NCBI GenBank assembly: GCA_946800325.1
Contig: OX326961.1
Location: 50,308,293 to 50,372,292, forward strand
DNA: 64,000 nt
Direction: 5' to 3'
Source of the DNA: Luzula sylvatica
Taxonomy: Eukaryota; Streptophyta; Magnoliopsida; Poales; Juncaceae
Below, piece after piece: positions 50,262 to 62,402 of the stretch (position 1 is its first letter; each line of letters starts with the position of its first letter). A program made the position numbers and the translations under genes. Below the pieces are notes generated by a model. That model saw nothing but the letters and a program-made list of their open reading frames with translations. It did no database searches and was not told the DNA's origin.

Positions 50262-52336
50262 TGATAAATTATTATCAATATTAGTAAATGTTTTAACCGT
50301 TTGACCACTATTCTATCGATAAAACATTTAAACAATGATTTATCGTTCCATTTCGTTTCGTTCCACGCATTTTACAATATTGGACTAGGGAGCTTACGAA
50401 CTCATTACAAGCATACATTACCAACAATTGATTTTAAAATTCTTAAACGGATTGTAATAAAAGTCGATTCATCAGGTTGTTCTTAGTTATTAATGAAACA
50501 TTACTTAGTTATTAATTATAAAGTCTTGGCATGGCAATTTTCTTTTAATTTGTTGCGGACGAAATTTATTTTAAACTATTACATTATGATAAACATCTAA
50601 CTATTCAATGATAGATAGTTTTTGTTGCGATGAAAAAATGGTGGAAATAATAATGTTAAATGATTAACGGTAAAGAAAATAACCGAACACGGTCAAATAA
50701 TGGTGACCGTTTTCTTCATAAAGTTAAGGCCAAAACATAACTTTAAGGCACCGTTAACCGTTATTTGGACCGTTAAAGACCGTTTTTGCAACACTGAGTT
50801 TTTGTAGTTATTATTTGCATTATATAAATAATTCATCTTCGTATTTAAACGAGAAATGAACTTGCAAAAAAATATATTAATATGGAGCTCAAAATAAAAA
50901 TAACATTGAAAACGAAATTATGCATGTATTCGAACCAATGTATCTCTTATTATTATTGGGACATTTAATCATATATAAGCACATTTAATCACATTTAATC
51001 ATACATACATTGGGACTTCTGGATGATTAAATCATACATTTAATGCATTTAAAACAAAAATAACATTTAAAACGAAATCATACATACATTGGGACTTCTG
51101 GATTAATACATCGGGAAAAATCTTTTATGTATTCGAACCGAACTATTCAATATTTATACATCAACAAAATCACAAAAATCTCATCTATGTTCCTACAAAT
51201 GTGCTTATATATTTATTTTTCAATACAAGTGGACAAACAAATTTTCCGAAGTGGTACTATCTAGTATGATTAAATTATGTTAATAGCAAATATCATCACA
51301 AAATGGTTTCCTGTTGCGGTGATGCATGAACAAAATCACTAGCGGTTATATATGGCGCCCTCAAACTTGAAAAAGAATGTGGCATTTCAAATACTATAAT
51401 GAGCATTTCTGAATTCAAATTTCCCGATTTTTTTTTCCATAGGATTTCGTATTGATTTTTTATAGGAAGATAAATATCATAGCAAAAGCATAGATGTATC
51501 GTCAATGAAATTCTCCGGTAGTATTATACACATTCTCATCCGCCGGTCGATTGAGTTGTATCCCTCGCGCACGATCCCGAGTTTGAGTGTTTTCGGTGAT
51601 GTCTTTACAAAAAGTCTGATGGAGATTCAAATCCCGACTAGTGGCACAAGGGGGGGACCGCAGTGCTATGTCATTTATTGTCATGAAGCCCTCTTTCTCC
51701 TAACGTGAAATCATGCAAAGGTTCCGAGCCCATCAAAGACTTTCCTACATGCGTCGGCATAACTCTCTAACTTCTCATTCCATCATGTGGAGGTCGAATA
51801 GAGTTAAAGAAATTAATTAATTAATTAATTAAATTGATTATTATTCAAATCAATACTTAATTTGATTGATTCAATTAAAAGATTTAATTAATTTTATCAA
51901 ACCTTTTCAGACTTCAATTAACTCGTTCATGATTTATTTTTCTGTGACCCGTATGTAGGACTTGGGTCACACTATACATTCAGCCTCATCCACTTCGTCG
52001 ATTGATGGGCCCAAATGCCAATATTTCTCATCTGAGTAGTACCTTTCATGCTGGCTTTCAGTTTCACTTTCAGCCCAACCCACCCAAAGAAAACAACGAG
52101 AAAATAATAAATTACCAGATAATATACACATATTTCTTTTTTCTTTTCTTTTTTTTTTTAGATGAAATGCCCGTAGGCTCACATATTTCAATAAAACAAA
52201 ATGAGTGATTCAAAAAATTAGGAGGATAGTTATCAAGTAGACAGTAGTCACAATAGTGCAAATTGCAATGGGACTTTTATTTAATTTGAGTGCTGGGTTC
52301 TATATTGATGTGGAATATAAGTACATTATGTCAAAG
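50262..52336. other. Unassigned AT-rich DNA
   Basis: AAAATAACATT(G/T)AAAACGAAAT with a following ACATTGGGACTTCTGG word recurs at about 50895, 51010 and 51057-51106. No gene is recognised. Confidence 0.35.
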
Positions 52337-52780
52337 CAGTGTTTTAAATAGCGCCGCTATAACGCGCTATAACGGATTTTTGAAGTTAAACGCTACATCG
52401 CTTCAGAATTTAATTTTGTAGCATTTTGTTCCGCTGCAATGCTATAGCGGACTGCTATAGCATGAAGCGTTCAAATATAGCGACCGTAGCGGTGCTATAG
52501 CGTGATTATTATTATTATTATTATTATTATTATAATAATAAAAATCATAATAATGTTAAAACTAATAATAACAATAGTAATAATACCAATAATAATAAAA
52601 TAATGATAGTAATAATAATAGTAATAGTGCAAATAATAATAATAATAATAATTATTATTATTATTTATAATTATTATAATTATTGTAATTAAATAATAAG
52701 AATAATAATAATCACTATTATCATTACAGAATAATAATAATTGTTATTAAATAATAGGAATAATAGGAATAATAATAATA

Positions 52781-52822
<42 letters not shown>

Positions 52823-52998
52823 GATACTAAATAATAATAACAACAACAATAATAATAATAATAAATATTATTAGTATAAAATAGTAATTATTGTTATTAA
52901 AGAATAATAATAATAATATTAATAATAATTATTATTATAGGAAGAATAAGATAATAACAACAACAAAAACTATTAATAGAGTTATTATAATTACAATA

Positions 52999-53036
<38 letters not shown>

Positions 53037-53285
53037 TATTTTTCTTAGAGATGACTTTTTAATTTATGTTAGTTTGTGAGGTTGATATAAATAAGCATTC
53101 ATATAATTTTATTTATAATATTGGGCAACTAATTTATATTTATATGCATATTGAAGTATTATAAAAATAATAATTTTGATCAAAATTCGCTGCGATGGTG
53201 AAGCAACGCTATATCGCCCGCTAACGCTAATCGCTAAATTAAACGTCAAAATGCTGCATGCCGCTACACGCTATTTAAAACATTA
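52337..53285. mobile_element. hAT-type MITE with an expanded (TTA)n/(TAA)n core
   Basis: The left end CAGTGTTTTAAATAGCG is inverted at the right as CGCTATTTAAAACATTA. The flanking 8-mers TGTCAAAG and TGTCAAAC match at 7 of 8. The ends are built from degenerate (G)CTATAGCG words. The core (about 52508-53035) is nearly all TTA/TAA repeats. Confidence 0.82.
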
Positions 53286-53350
53286 TGTCAAACTATACAT
53301 CAATTTGACTAATTAAGCATCGAGAAATATCAAATGTCAACTTGTTTAGA

Positions 53351-53494
53351 CTATGTTGCACGGATACTTCAAAAAATCGAATTTAGCCGTATCGCCGTAT
53401 CCGTATCGTATCCTAAATCATATGTTAAATTGTCGTATCGTCGTATCCGATACGCGTCGCCGTGTCGTCGTATCGACGTATCCGTGCAACACAA
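53351..53494. mobile_element. Small MITE with TGTTGCACGGATAC inverted ends
   Basis: TGTTGCACGGATAC (53354-53367) is repeated inverted as GTATCCGTGCAACA (53478-53491). The interior is made of CGTATCG-type words. The target duplication is unclear (TTTAG-containing flanks). Confidence 0.75.
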
Positions 53495-54881
53495 TTTAGC
53501 ATTTCATTCCATGATTCGATAAATTTAGTGTTGATTTTTCAAATTTTATTAATATTTCAAAAACTACAATAATTATAATGTTATCAAATAATTTTGAGTA
53601 CAAATAATTGTTTTGCATTCTTCTTTTAAATGTTAGTTATAGTTTTATCGTATTGCAATAAGAGTATTATTCCATATAACAGGGGCAATGTGATAAAGCA
53701 TTTCTTGATTGCGAGAGAATTGACTAACGAATGATTAAATATCGTGAAATAAGAAAACATAATAGATCATTGGATCCAAAGAAGAAATATCAAGATATGA
53801 AAACGAATGAATTATTAAATATCATGAAATAAGAAAATATAAATGAAAATGTTGAAAATTTTATTGACTAACTTAATTCTCAGCATTACGATGAGAGAAA
53901 TAAAATATGGAGAAAAACATGAAACTAGAATGCATCACCATTTTTTTAATTAAATCTTCAAACAAACCAATATGAACAGGTTCATTAATTATAACTTGCA
54001 AATGCCTAAGGGCTTTTATGCACACAAACAAATTATAACTTGTAAAAAGTGCAAATTAATTATCGGATCGATTTATTGATATGAAAATAGAAATGATTCT
54101 TCGTCATGCGGGCCCCCTAGAATTCACCCTGACACGTCTTGCTAATTTGGTTTGATTAACGCAAGCCGTCACTTGTCCCGCGTTTTTTTTTTTATGTATA
54201 TTTGTAGATTTATCAGATACATTTTAGATAGATGTTAGTTTTGTACGTGCATTTTTTATTTTATAAATTGTAGATGTTTGTTATAATTTGTATATGTATA
54301 ACAATTAATATGTATTTATGTTTTTAAATATATCATATATCTTGTAGATATAAGATATATAATTTTTGTAAGTACAATATGCGTTATATATTTTTACATG
54401 TATGATACACCATTATTTGTTATATATTTTGGATGTGCAACATATATTTACTAATTACAATACATGTTATACATTTTTCGTTTGTGATACATATTTTGAG
54501 CTGTATTTTTTTACCCAACTAACATTTTTGTACAGTTTGTTAAATGTTTTGTATGATAAATTTTTTTTGTTGATGCGGCAATAAAAGTATAACAAATATG
54601 CAAAAATGTTAGAAATCATATTATACATATATACAAACATATTATACATATGTTTGTTGTCGATGTGTTATATATATTGCCTTAGTTTTAACCCAATCAT
54701 CATATTATACAGAGCCGACATAGGGCAAGCCCGACAAGCGTACAGGCTGGGACACCATTTGGATTGGTGGCATCATTTTAGAATTTAGTATGTATATTAT
54801 GTTTTGATCTAAATCATAAATATGATGTAGCGCAATTGATAGATAACTTAATTATTGTTTCATAGGTCATGACTTCAAGAC
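53495..54881. other. Unassigned AT-rich DNA
   Basis: No gene. A short GC-richer fragment at about 54710-54765 (CAGAGCCGACATAGGGCAAGC) resembles the end of a GGGCCGGCC-type hAT element. Confidence 0.3.
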
Positions 54882-55408
54882 TAGAGGTGTTCAAACGGTT
54901 CGGTTTATTCGGATACCGAATCGAACCGTTCGAATTCGGTTTAATCGGTTCGGTTTTCCGATTTATTTGGTTCGGTTCGGTTCAAAAAATGGTATTATCC
55001 GGTTTATTTGGTTCGGTTCGGTTTTGATGTTGTGAAAACCGGTAAAACCGAACCGACCGAATAACATCTCATTTTTCATAATTTTTTTATTATGTTAATG
55101 TTAAATTATGAAAAATTGATATAATAATCCAATAAAATAATATAATTATATTTTATAATATATATTTATATTTTTGGATAAATAAAATATAATTTTTTTG
55201 ATAAATTTATTTTAATTTTAAAATTATAATGTTTCTTATTCGGTTTAACCGAATAAACCGAATAAGAATTTGATTTATTCGGTTCGGTTTTTAATCGGTT
55301 TGAAAGTTAAAACGGTTCGGTTCGGTTTGAATTTAGTTCGGTTCGGTTTAAATCGGTTTGGCCATATTCGGTTCGGTTTGAACCGAACCGGCCGAATGAA
55401 CACCCCTA
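54882..55408. mobile_element. hAT-type MITE, CGGTTCGGTT family, perfect 8-bp TSD
   Basis: TAGAGGTGTTCA starts at 54882 and TGAACACCCCTA ends at 55408. The 8-bp target duplication TTCAAGAC is perfect (54874-54881 and 55409-55416). Both ends are arrays of CGGTTCGGTTT / AAACCGAACCG in mirrored orientation around an AT-rich centre. Confidence 0.93.
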
Positions 55409-55869
55409 TTCAAGACTCGCTATCTATTTTTTGATTATTTGTCATTTTAAGGTTTTTCGTTGTTTTATTTGTATTTTCAATCTTACTAAATAAAATATAA
55501 ATTATATTTTTCAAAATAAAATTATAATAATGATTAATGGAGAATCATTTTTTATTCGATGATATTTTGAAGAAAAAAGTTATGAAAATAAAAACATCTT
55601 AAATTATTTTGTTTATTAGTTTTTTCTTTTATTTTTATTTTTTTATACATGCATGTACTGATGGACAAGACATATTTATACTACTCATAGTCGGTTCACA
55701 AAGATCAAACTAGAACATACTAGCCAATCTTGAAGATGCAAGAACTCTCTTTAGTTGACTGATAAAATGGGTGGGTATATCAAATTATAAAGTGTTCTAG
55801 AATATTATTTAATTCCTTAACTTGTTAATTAAGAAAATAAATTAAATATTTTAACATAATTAACGATAT
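55409..55869. other. Unassigned AT-rich DNA
   Basis: No gene or repeat boundary is recognised before the LINE remnant. Confidence 0.3.
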
Positions 55870-56029
55870 AAAGTTATTGCTAAAATCGAAAGCCTTCATG
55901 GTGTCTAGGATAAAAGACCATTCTATTCGATTAAAAGCTTTATGAGATCAAGCTTGATTATGAATTATGAGTTCTTGTTCTTCGAAGAGATAAGCGTATG
56001 AAGAACTTCTTTCATTACTATTATGTTAA

Positions 56030-56227
56030 AGGGTGAATCTATGGTAGGACCTTTTCGAAAGGATATTTTGGGAATTAATAATTATGTTGAAAATGTGACA
56101 ATTAAATTAGTTTCTTTTTCAAGCATTACATTAATTATTGTTTAAACTAAAAGATTGAAAAATGACTAAAATACCATTGTTAATTTGTATAAGAATTGAA
56201 AAAAAAGGTCCTACCATAGAATTGCCC
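56030..56227. mobile_element. Short MITE inside the LINE RT region
   Basis: GGGTGAATCTATGGTAGGACCTTTT at the left is inverted at the right (AAAAAGGTCCTACCATAGAATTGCCC). GTTAA flanks both sides. LINE reading continues on either side. Confidence 0.75.
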
Positions 56228-56574
56228 GTTAAGTTATCCATGATTAAACATTCATGAATAAAGGCCGTTTGGTTTAAAGAAATTATATCTGGCAAGGTTG
56301 TTTTAATCGTTGGCACAGAAGTTTCTCTATTAGTTTATAGCTGAAATTGCAGATGGAGATGGGCTTGAAATCCGTGATTTTTTCTGGTGGAGTATATTTG
56401 GGAATAAAGCATAAATTGTCTAATCCAATCATTGGAGGTAGGGCCCGTTTGATGCGTGGTATTTGGAAAGACAATACGAGAAAAGACATCCATGTCCCTG
56501 ATAAAGATTAATGTCCAATGTTTGATTAGAAGGATAAAGGAGGAACTTCTTTTCCCGTGTCCATGTCCTTTGTG

Positions 56575-57720
56575 CAGGGCCGGCCCGGCATTTTCGGAGG
56601 CCTTTGACAAACATTACGAAGATATCTCGAAATTACAAAATTATATTATATTAGTTTTAAATTAAATACAATTATTTCTAGCAAAACAAACATTGAAATG
56701 AAATGCAATATGCGAAAATACCCGTTATTTTGTCGCAATTATGCTATTACGAGCCAGCTTGTCGCGCATCTTATCTCCTAGCAAAAATCGAGGAGCGGTA
56801 GGGCCATCCTGTCACGTCATCATTTACATCTCATCTCCTAGCATCTTCTTATGGCAGGAATTAAGCAGTGCCACTGCCACGTCGTCATTTAGGTCGCCAC
56901 ATCGCATTGTTTGTCTTGCATCGCCTCATGTGTCTCGAGTCCCGACACATGAATTCGTTTAAGCGACATGATTACTACAATTACAATACAATTTACACAA
57001 ATAGCATAATTAGAATACGAAACTATATGAATCAAATAAGAGTCAAATTCAAAAATTAATCACTAACCAAAAAATTCAAAAATTATAATCGAAATCAGGT
57101 CAAATTTGGGTCGAACTAAAGTCCAATTGCGCCCAATTAGTAAATTGAAGAGAAATTGAAGCTAAATTGGAGCCAATAACTATAACTCGAGAGAAACTAG
57201 AGACTAAGATACACAATTCGGGACAAATTATGGTCTAATTACGCACCACCAGTTAAATACACCAAATCCGAGAAGAAAGACGCACAAATTCGAGAATAAA
57301 TCCGCAGAAAACCCGACCAAATCCGAGAATAAACCTGCCAGAAATCCGAGAATAAATCCGCAGAAACCCGACCAAATCCGAGAATAAACCTGCCAGAAAT
57401 CCGCGTCGTCTTCACCGTCAGAAACCGCGCCGTCTTCAGCGCGTCAGCAAGCCGCCGTCGCAGCAGCCAACAGCGCCTTGCACCGTCGCAGCAAATCGTC
57501 TGAAGAACTGGAGTCTCGCCCGCACGCCAGTCGCGATGCCCTGACATGAGTCATCTTTCCTTCTTTTGCTTTTTCCTTCGTTTGCTTGCTTTGAGTAAAA
57601 AAATGTTGGGTTGAAAATTTATGTTGGGCTTATCTTATTAGGTAGGAAAAAAATGTGGCCTTTCAGAAAATGGTGGCCTTTGACATTGGCCTTTTGGACC
57701 AACATACAGGGCCGGGCCGC
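56575..57720. mobile_element. GGGCCGGCC-type hAT fragment(s)
   Basis: CAGGGCCGGCCCGG...GAGGCCTTTGAC at 56575 and GTGGCCTTTGACATTGGCC...CAGGGCCGGGCC at about 57672-57717 resemble the ends of a common plant hAT family. The right end does not form a clean inverted partner, so this may be two partial copies. A direct repeat of AAATCCGAGAATAAA-type words lies at about 57270-57400. Confidence 0.45.
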
Positions 57721-57814
57721 AATTTTCCCCCACTTGTTTTCTCGCAAATGAAGCATGACAACAAAGTGGTGTCATGCATGCACTTTCTTTTTTCTTCTAC
57801 AGGCTTCTTCTTGG

Positions 57815-57816
<2 letters not shown>

Positions 57817-57862
<46 letters not shown>
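57817..57862. repeat. (CT)n microsatellite
   Basis: About 23 CT units, followed by a C-run and then TTA/TTATTA-rich sequence to about 58215. Confidence 0.95.
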
Positions 57863-57865
<3 letters not shown>

Positions 57866-59800
57866 CCCATTTTTTGAGCTTGTGATCTTCTAATTTGTGA
57901 TTATTATTCTTATTATTATATAATATATATAATAATATATTATTGTTATTATTATTATTATTCTTATTATTATTATTATTATTATTAAATATAACAATTA
58001 TAATTAGTAATTATTATAATTGTGATAATATATAATATAATATTTTTATTATTATTAAATGTAATAATTATAATTGGTAATTATTATTATTGCGATAATA
58101 ATATATTATAATATTTTTATTATTATTATTATTAAATGTAATAATTATAAATTATTAATAAAAATTATTAACTTGATAATAATAGTAATAGTAATAATAA
58201 TAAACTATTATTATTGATTTATTAATTAAATGTAACAATAATTTATACAATAAACTTATTAATTCAAATATGCATGAATTTATAATTATGATTAATTTAA
58301 TTCTAATAATTTTCGTTAATAAATTAATGTTTGGTTAATAAATATATACAAACTAACTACTTTTCAAATAAAACATATCTCATATATCTCAAACCCTTGA
58401 TAACTACTTTTCAATTATCCTTTACATCAAACAATAGATTTCACTTTCCATTATCTAAATCTAGCACATCAAACAACACATGCAAGACAATGATGTCCTT
58501 CAAATATTTACCCTCATTTCACTTTCTCTAGAAAATACAAGAATCCTTCAATATCCTTCAAAGTATTTTACATCAAACGGCCCCGTAGTGTGTTGGAATG
58601 GAAGAAAGTTTGAATCATTGATATTAAAGATGGGCCAATTAAATCCCAATTTTAATGAAAGAATTGTTCCGATAATCCGTCTGGGCCAGTGGCCTTTTCG
58701 GCCTCTATTGAAAAGGCGCAAGTTTTTATTTCTTTCGGGCTAGGAATAGAATCAACAAAAGCTTAAAGTTGGCCTGTTATTCTTGGGATTGTGTTGATAA
58801 TGGAATCCCCGATTAAAGAGAATGGATCCGGATTTGAGTTCGTAAATCAATCTTTATAATGTGAAACGAATCTTGAGGATATATTGGTCTGACCCGTGAT
58901 CCAATTATTTTGATCATCCTTAATTGCTAAGATTTTATTTGATCTTTGTTTTGGCGAGGCAATTGCGTGAAAAAAATTGGTATTTAAATCTCCATTATTA
59001 GCCCATTTGATATTAGCACGTTGGCGCCAATATATATCCAAAGAGAGTAATGCCTCGTTGTGTTGGAATTCTAAACTAGAGATAACGGGTGCCCAGAGAT
59101 CAGGGTTTTGCGGAAGATTGGATTGGGCCTCGGCCATTTTTTCTTCTATCATCGTAAGTGTTTTATTTGGGTTTTTATTATTTTGTGTAGCCCATGATTT
59201 AATATCTCTTGATAGGATTTGTATTGTGTCTGACCAGTTTTGATTGTAGATTCACGGTTTAATTTCATTACAATAGGATCTGAACGATGTTGTCTTGAGC
59301 CATCAATTTTCGATTCTGAATTTGATTGTCTTATTTGTTTGTGGAGAATGTAATCGAACCCATATAGGGTTGTGATCACTGTTAAATCTCGAGATGTGAA
59401 AAACTGAGGCATTAGGAAAGAGATTGCACCAGTTTGACGTTGCGAGCACTATATCTAACCGTTTGAACTTAAGTGACCCATTGAACTGATTGTCACTCCA
59501 TGAATATGCAGGTCCGTGATGGCCAAGATCGATAAGGTGCGAATCGAAAATCATTTCCTGAAATAGGCGGTTGTTTTTATCAAGCCACGGGGTGTTGTAT
59601 CCATGTCTTTCATCCGAAGAGGCAATCGCGTTGAAATCTCCCACTATGCATACATTGGGGTCGGAGAGTGAAACGGTTTTAATGTATTCGATTCGAATAA
59701 AGCTTGGTTGTTTTGGTGATGAGGGTCACCATATATACCCAGTAATTGTCAGACTAGGGCTGTCGGAGACAATTGAATGCATGCGTGTATAAATAACTAT

Positions 59801-60063
59801 TTGAATTAATATATGTTACCTTAACTTGGTTGTCCCAGATGAGCCAGAGGCCGCCGGATCTGCCCGTCGATGGAACAATAACAGAGTTCATGAGAGGAAG
59901 GCGTTGGATGATGGTGGTAGAACGTGAATGAGTACATCGCGTGTCCGAGATGAAAGCGAGATGGACAGCCGTGCACCGGAGATATTGTAGTAGTGTTATT
60001 GGTTTGGGCCTTGGTTCACCGGACGTTTTTGTTTATATATATTTACAATATAATCGTTCCTCT
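59801..60063. other. Unassigned spacer
   Basis: GC-richer than its surroundings around 59830-59990, possibly further LINE 5' sequence. No motif is recognised. Confidence 0.3.
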
Positions 60064-60522
60064 TAGGATGGACAAATGGTTCAGTTTATTTGGGAATCGA
60101 ACCGAACCGGTCGAATTCGGTTTAATCGGTTCGGTTTTAGATTTATTTGGTTCGGTTCGGTTCAAAAATTGATATTGTTCGGTTTATTCGGTTCGGTTCA
60201 GTTTTGATATTTTTAGAACCGATTAAACCGAACCGACCGAATTAATACTATTTTTCACATTTTCTATTATATTCATTTAAAAAAATTAAAATTAATTATT
60301 GTAAAATTTGAAATAACGTAAGTATATTCTATATGATTTGTTTTTTATTTTTATTTTCTAAATAACATTTGACTTTTAACATTATAAAATTTCTAATTCG
60401 GTTCGGTTTTAAATCGGTTCAAATTTTATTCGGTTCGGTTCGGTTTGATTCTAGTCCGATTCAGTTTAATTCGATTTGTTCTTATTCGGTTCGGTTCGGT
60501 TCGACCGAATGTCCACCTCCTA
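60064..60522. mobile_element. hAT-type MITE, second CGGTTCGGTT family copy
   Basis: TAGGATGGACAAATGGTTC at the left is inverted at the right (CCGAATGTCCACCTCCTA). Flanking 8-mers GTTCCTCT and ACTCTTCT match at 5 of 8. Its body is like 54882-55408: mirrored CGGTTCGGTT arrays around an AT-rich centre, but with different end sequences. Confidence 0.82.
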
Positions 60523-60531
60523 ACTCTTCTC

Positions 60532-60789
60532 ATTAATGGAGAATGTTGCTCTTCCCCCACTGCACGGTCCCCACCATTCTTGATGCGCTGGCTATGGATT
60601 AACACCGTAAAAATTAACATAAATACATGAGTTAACATCAAATTTTGCGTGTTATTTATATTATGTTATGATTTAACATCAAATTAAGGTGTTAAGTCAT
60701 GTACTTGTGTGTTAATTTTTAATGGTGACACGTCATCAAGAGTGGTGGGGGATGATAGTGGAGGATGTACATCAGCACTCCCCATTAAT
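60532..60789. mobile_element. Foldback MITE (near-complete 258-bp hairpin)
   Basis: ATTAATGGAG... at 60532 pairs with ...CTCCCCATTAAT ending at 60789. Complementarity continues inward (CATCAAGAGTGGTGGGG with CCCCACCATTCTTGATG; TTAACA...GTACATGA words) to a loop near 60645-60680. No coding sequence. Confidence 0.8.
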
Positions 60790-61330
60790 ATTGCAATACT
60801 CGTTCTCTCACACGTGCCACGTTTCATATTTTTCAGCCATTCGATTAAACAGATCATGGCCATTCTTTTTTAATACTAAAGAGATTATGACCCAAATTGT
60901 ACTCAATAATACACACAATTAATATTTTTTTAAGAAAATTAATTATATATTTTAAAAAATTATTTATTAAAAAATTACTTATTGAAAAAATTATTCATCA
61001 AATGACAATAAATATTTTTGTAATAAATAATCTTTAATGAATAATATTAAAATTATGTTAAATATATCTTGATTAAAATCAACTGAACGATACAAAAATC
61101 GTACGAATCAAATGATATAAAATCAACTGAACGGTACGAAAATCGAACAGACAATCCAACGACTCGAAAACGTAATAACAATTTATTAAAATATATCTTG
61201 ATTTTCTAATTATTCATTAAAAATTGTTTAAATATATAATTAATTTTATAAAAAAAATATTAATTGTGTGTATTATTGGGTACAATTTGGGGGTATTCAA
61301 TATGAAATATAAAAAATTGTAGAAGAAAAT
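60790..61330. other. Unassigned AT-rich DNA
   Basis: AAAATCAACTGAACG(A/G)TACAAAAATCG is repeated at about 61076 and 61122. The sequence TATTAATTGTGTGTATTATTG...TACAATTTGGG near 61257-61290 is an inverted match to CCCAAATTGTA...AATAATACACACAATTAATATT near 60890-60925, so another AT-rich foldback element of about 400 bp (about 60890-61292) is likely. Confidence 0.5.
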
Positions 61331-61339
61331 TCGGACTCT

Positions 61340-61466
61340 CAAAGTCCGATTTTTCAATGATTAATAAATGTGTTTAGTTGTGCTAGGAGGGTGGATTAGC
61401 AGATAAAACTTTCGGACTCTCAGAGTCCGAAATTTCATCAAAAATCGGAGACTCGGAGTCCGAAAA
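61340..61466. repeat. Palindromes TCGGACTCTC(A)AAGTCCGA
   Basis: TCGGACTCTCAAAGTCCGA at about 61331, TCGGACTCTCAGAGTCCGA (perfect) at about 61412, and CGGAGACTCGGAGTCCGA at about 61445. Comparable in design to the 42.3-kb palindromes but different in sequence. Confidence 0.82.
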
Positions 61467-61710
61467 TGTTATATATCAAAATAAAAATTCAAAGTTGTTT
61501 TTTCCTGAATAAACTTTGAAAATTTGTGTATTTTTCACTTTTTTCCTTTATAATTTGTCTACTTTTATGTTTTGTGAATCATGTTGTTTTGTAAGAATAA
61601 AAACTATTGACAATAACATCAGTTATTTTGGTTATGCATACCCGTACCAATAATAGTTTACTTACAAACTGATAATTATTTAATTCATATTAAATCATTA
61701 CTTACAAAAA

Positions 61711-61738
61711 CCCGCAGCGAAGCGCGTTATTTTCCTAG
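61711..61738 (+). mobile_element. Helitron-like 3' terminus (hairpin plus CTAG)
   Basis: AACCCGC and GCGCGTT form an imperfect hairpin (one mismatch) followed by ATTTTCCTAG and a flanking T. It shares TATTTTCCTAGT with the terminus at 5673, in opposite orientation. The body would lie to the left; its 5' TC end was not identified. Confidence 0.5.
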
Positions 61739-62402
61739 TACATTTAATTATACTAGTCTTGTTACCCTGCACTGAAGATGAATTAAAGGAAAAAAAAATG
61801 GAAAAAAAAATATTAAAAAAAAAAATACTACAAACAAGGTAGTTATGCACAGAATTACCTCTCAAGTGAGTTTTTACATGTAAAGTTGGGAGGATCTTTT
61901 CTGTGCGCGAGGACTTATCTAATAAATAATAGGCAAGTCAAAAAAATAAAACTTTTTGTGAACTACCGAGATGTATATGTTATTATTTAGAGATAAAATA
62001 TTCATACACGTCAAGTGGAATATCCTACTTCACTCTTCTGGTAACAATCAACAACGTATAACTTTTTTGATCTCCCTCAAAAAATAATTTTGATATTTTA
62101 TTCAATAAATTTATTACTCTTTATATTTTTTTGTCAATTTCAATTGATTCAGTATAATAAGAAGCTCAAGAATTTCCTTTGTTCTGTACACTTATTAAAG
62201 AAGCTTATGTTATATGATACAATATATCACAAAACCAAGACCCGAAAAATCATCCCATCCAAGCAACAACAAAAAAAATCAAAACAACAAATGAACCTTC
62301 AAAATATTTCTCAAAACAATTCCGCCACTACGAAGTAATAAAATTCACCTCACTCGGCTCTTATACTCAAAAAATCAGAAAGAAAGAGAAAACAGAGATA
62401 TA
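61739..62402. other. Intergenic spacer and spatacsin 3' flank
   Basis: AT-rich with A-runs. A decayed ACTAGTCTTGTTACCCTGCACTG near 61752 may be another Helitron end. The spatacsin 3' UTR (minus strand) probably occupies the right part. Confidence 0.35.

Larger units (their letters stand above)
56441..58584. mobile_element. TIR element (PIF/Harbinger-like ends) inserted in the LINE
   Basis: GGGCCCGTTTGATGCGTGGTATTT at 56441 is inverted at the right as AAAGTATTTTACATCAAACGGCCCC ending at 58584. GTA flanks both ends (56438-56440 and 58585-58587). The GGGCCCGTTTG-type end and the 3-bp duplication resemble PIF/Harbinger elements, though the usual target is TTA/TAA. No transposase is seen. The interior is a composite of other repeats. 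Confidence 0.65.
55870..59800 (-). mobile_element. Degraded LINE on the minus strand, broken by two insertions
   Basis: From right to left on the minus strand: endonuclease (MGDFNAIASSDERHGYN and SDHNPIWV, 59644-59303); linker (WANNGDLNTNFFHAI, about 59000); GPDGL (about 58690). After the inserted TIR element come RT blocks LCFIPKYTPPEKITDFKPIS (about 56420-56360) and DIISLNQTAFIHECLIMDN (about 56285-56230). After an inserted MITE, RT motif A is decayed to SHKAFNRIEWSFILDTMKAF (about 55950-55893). The 3' part of the LINE is missing. Stops and frame changes are present. Confidence 0.82.
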
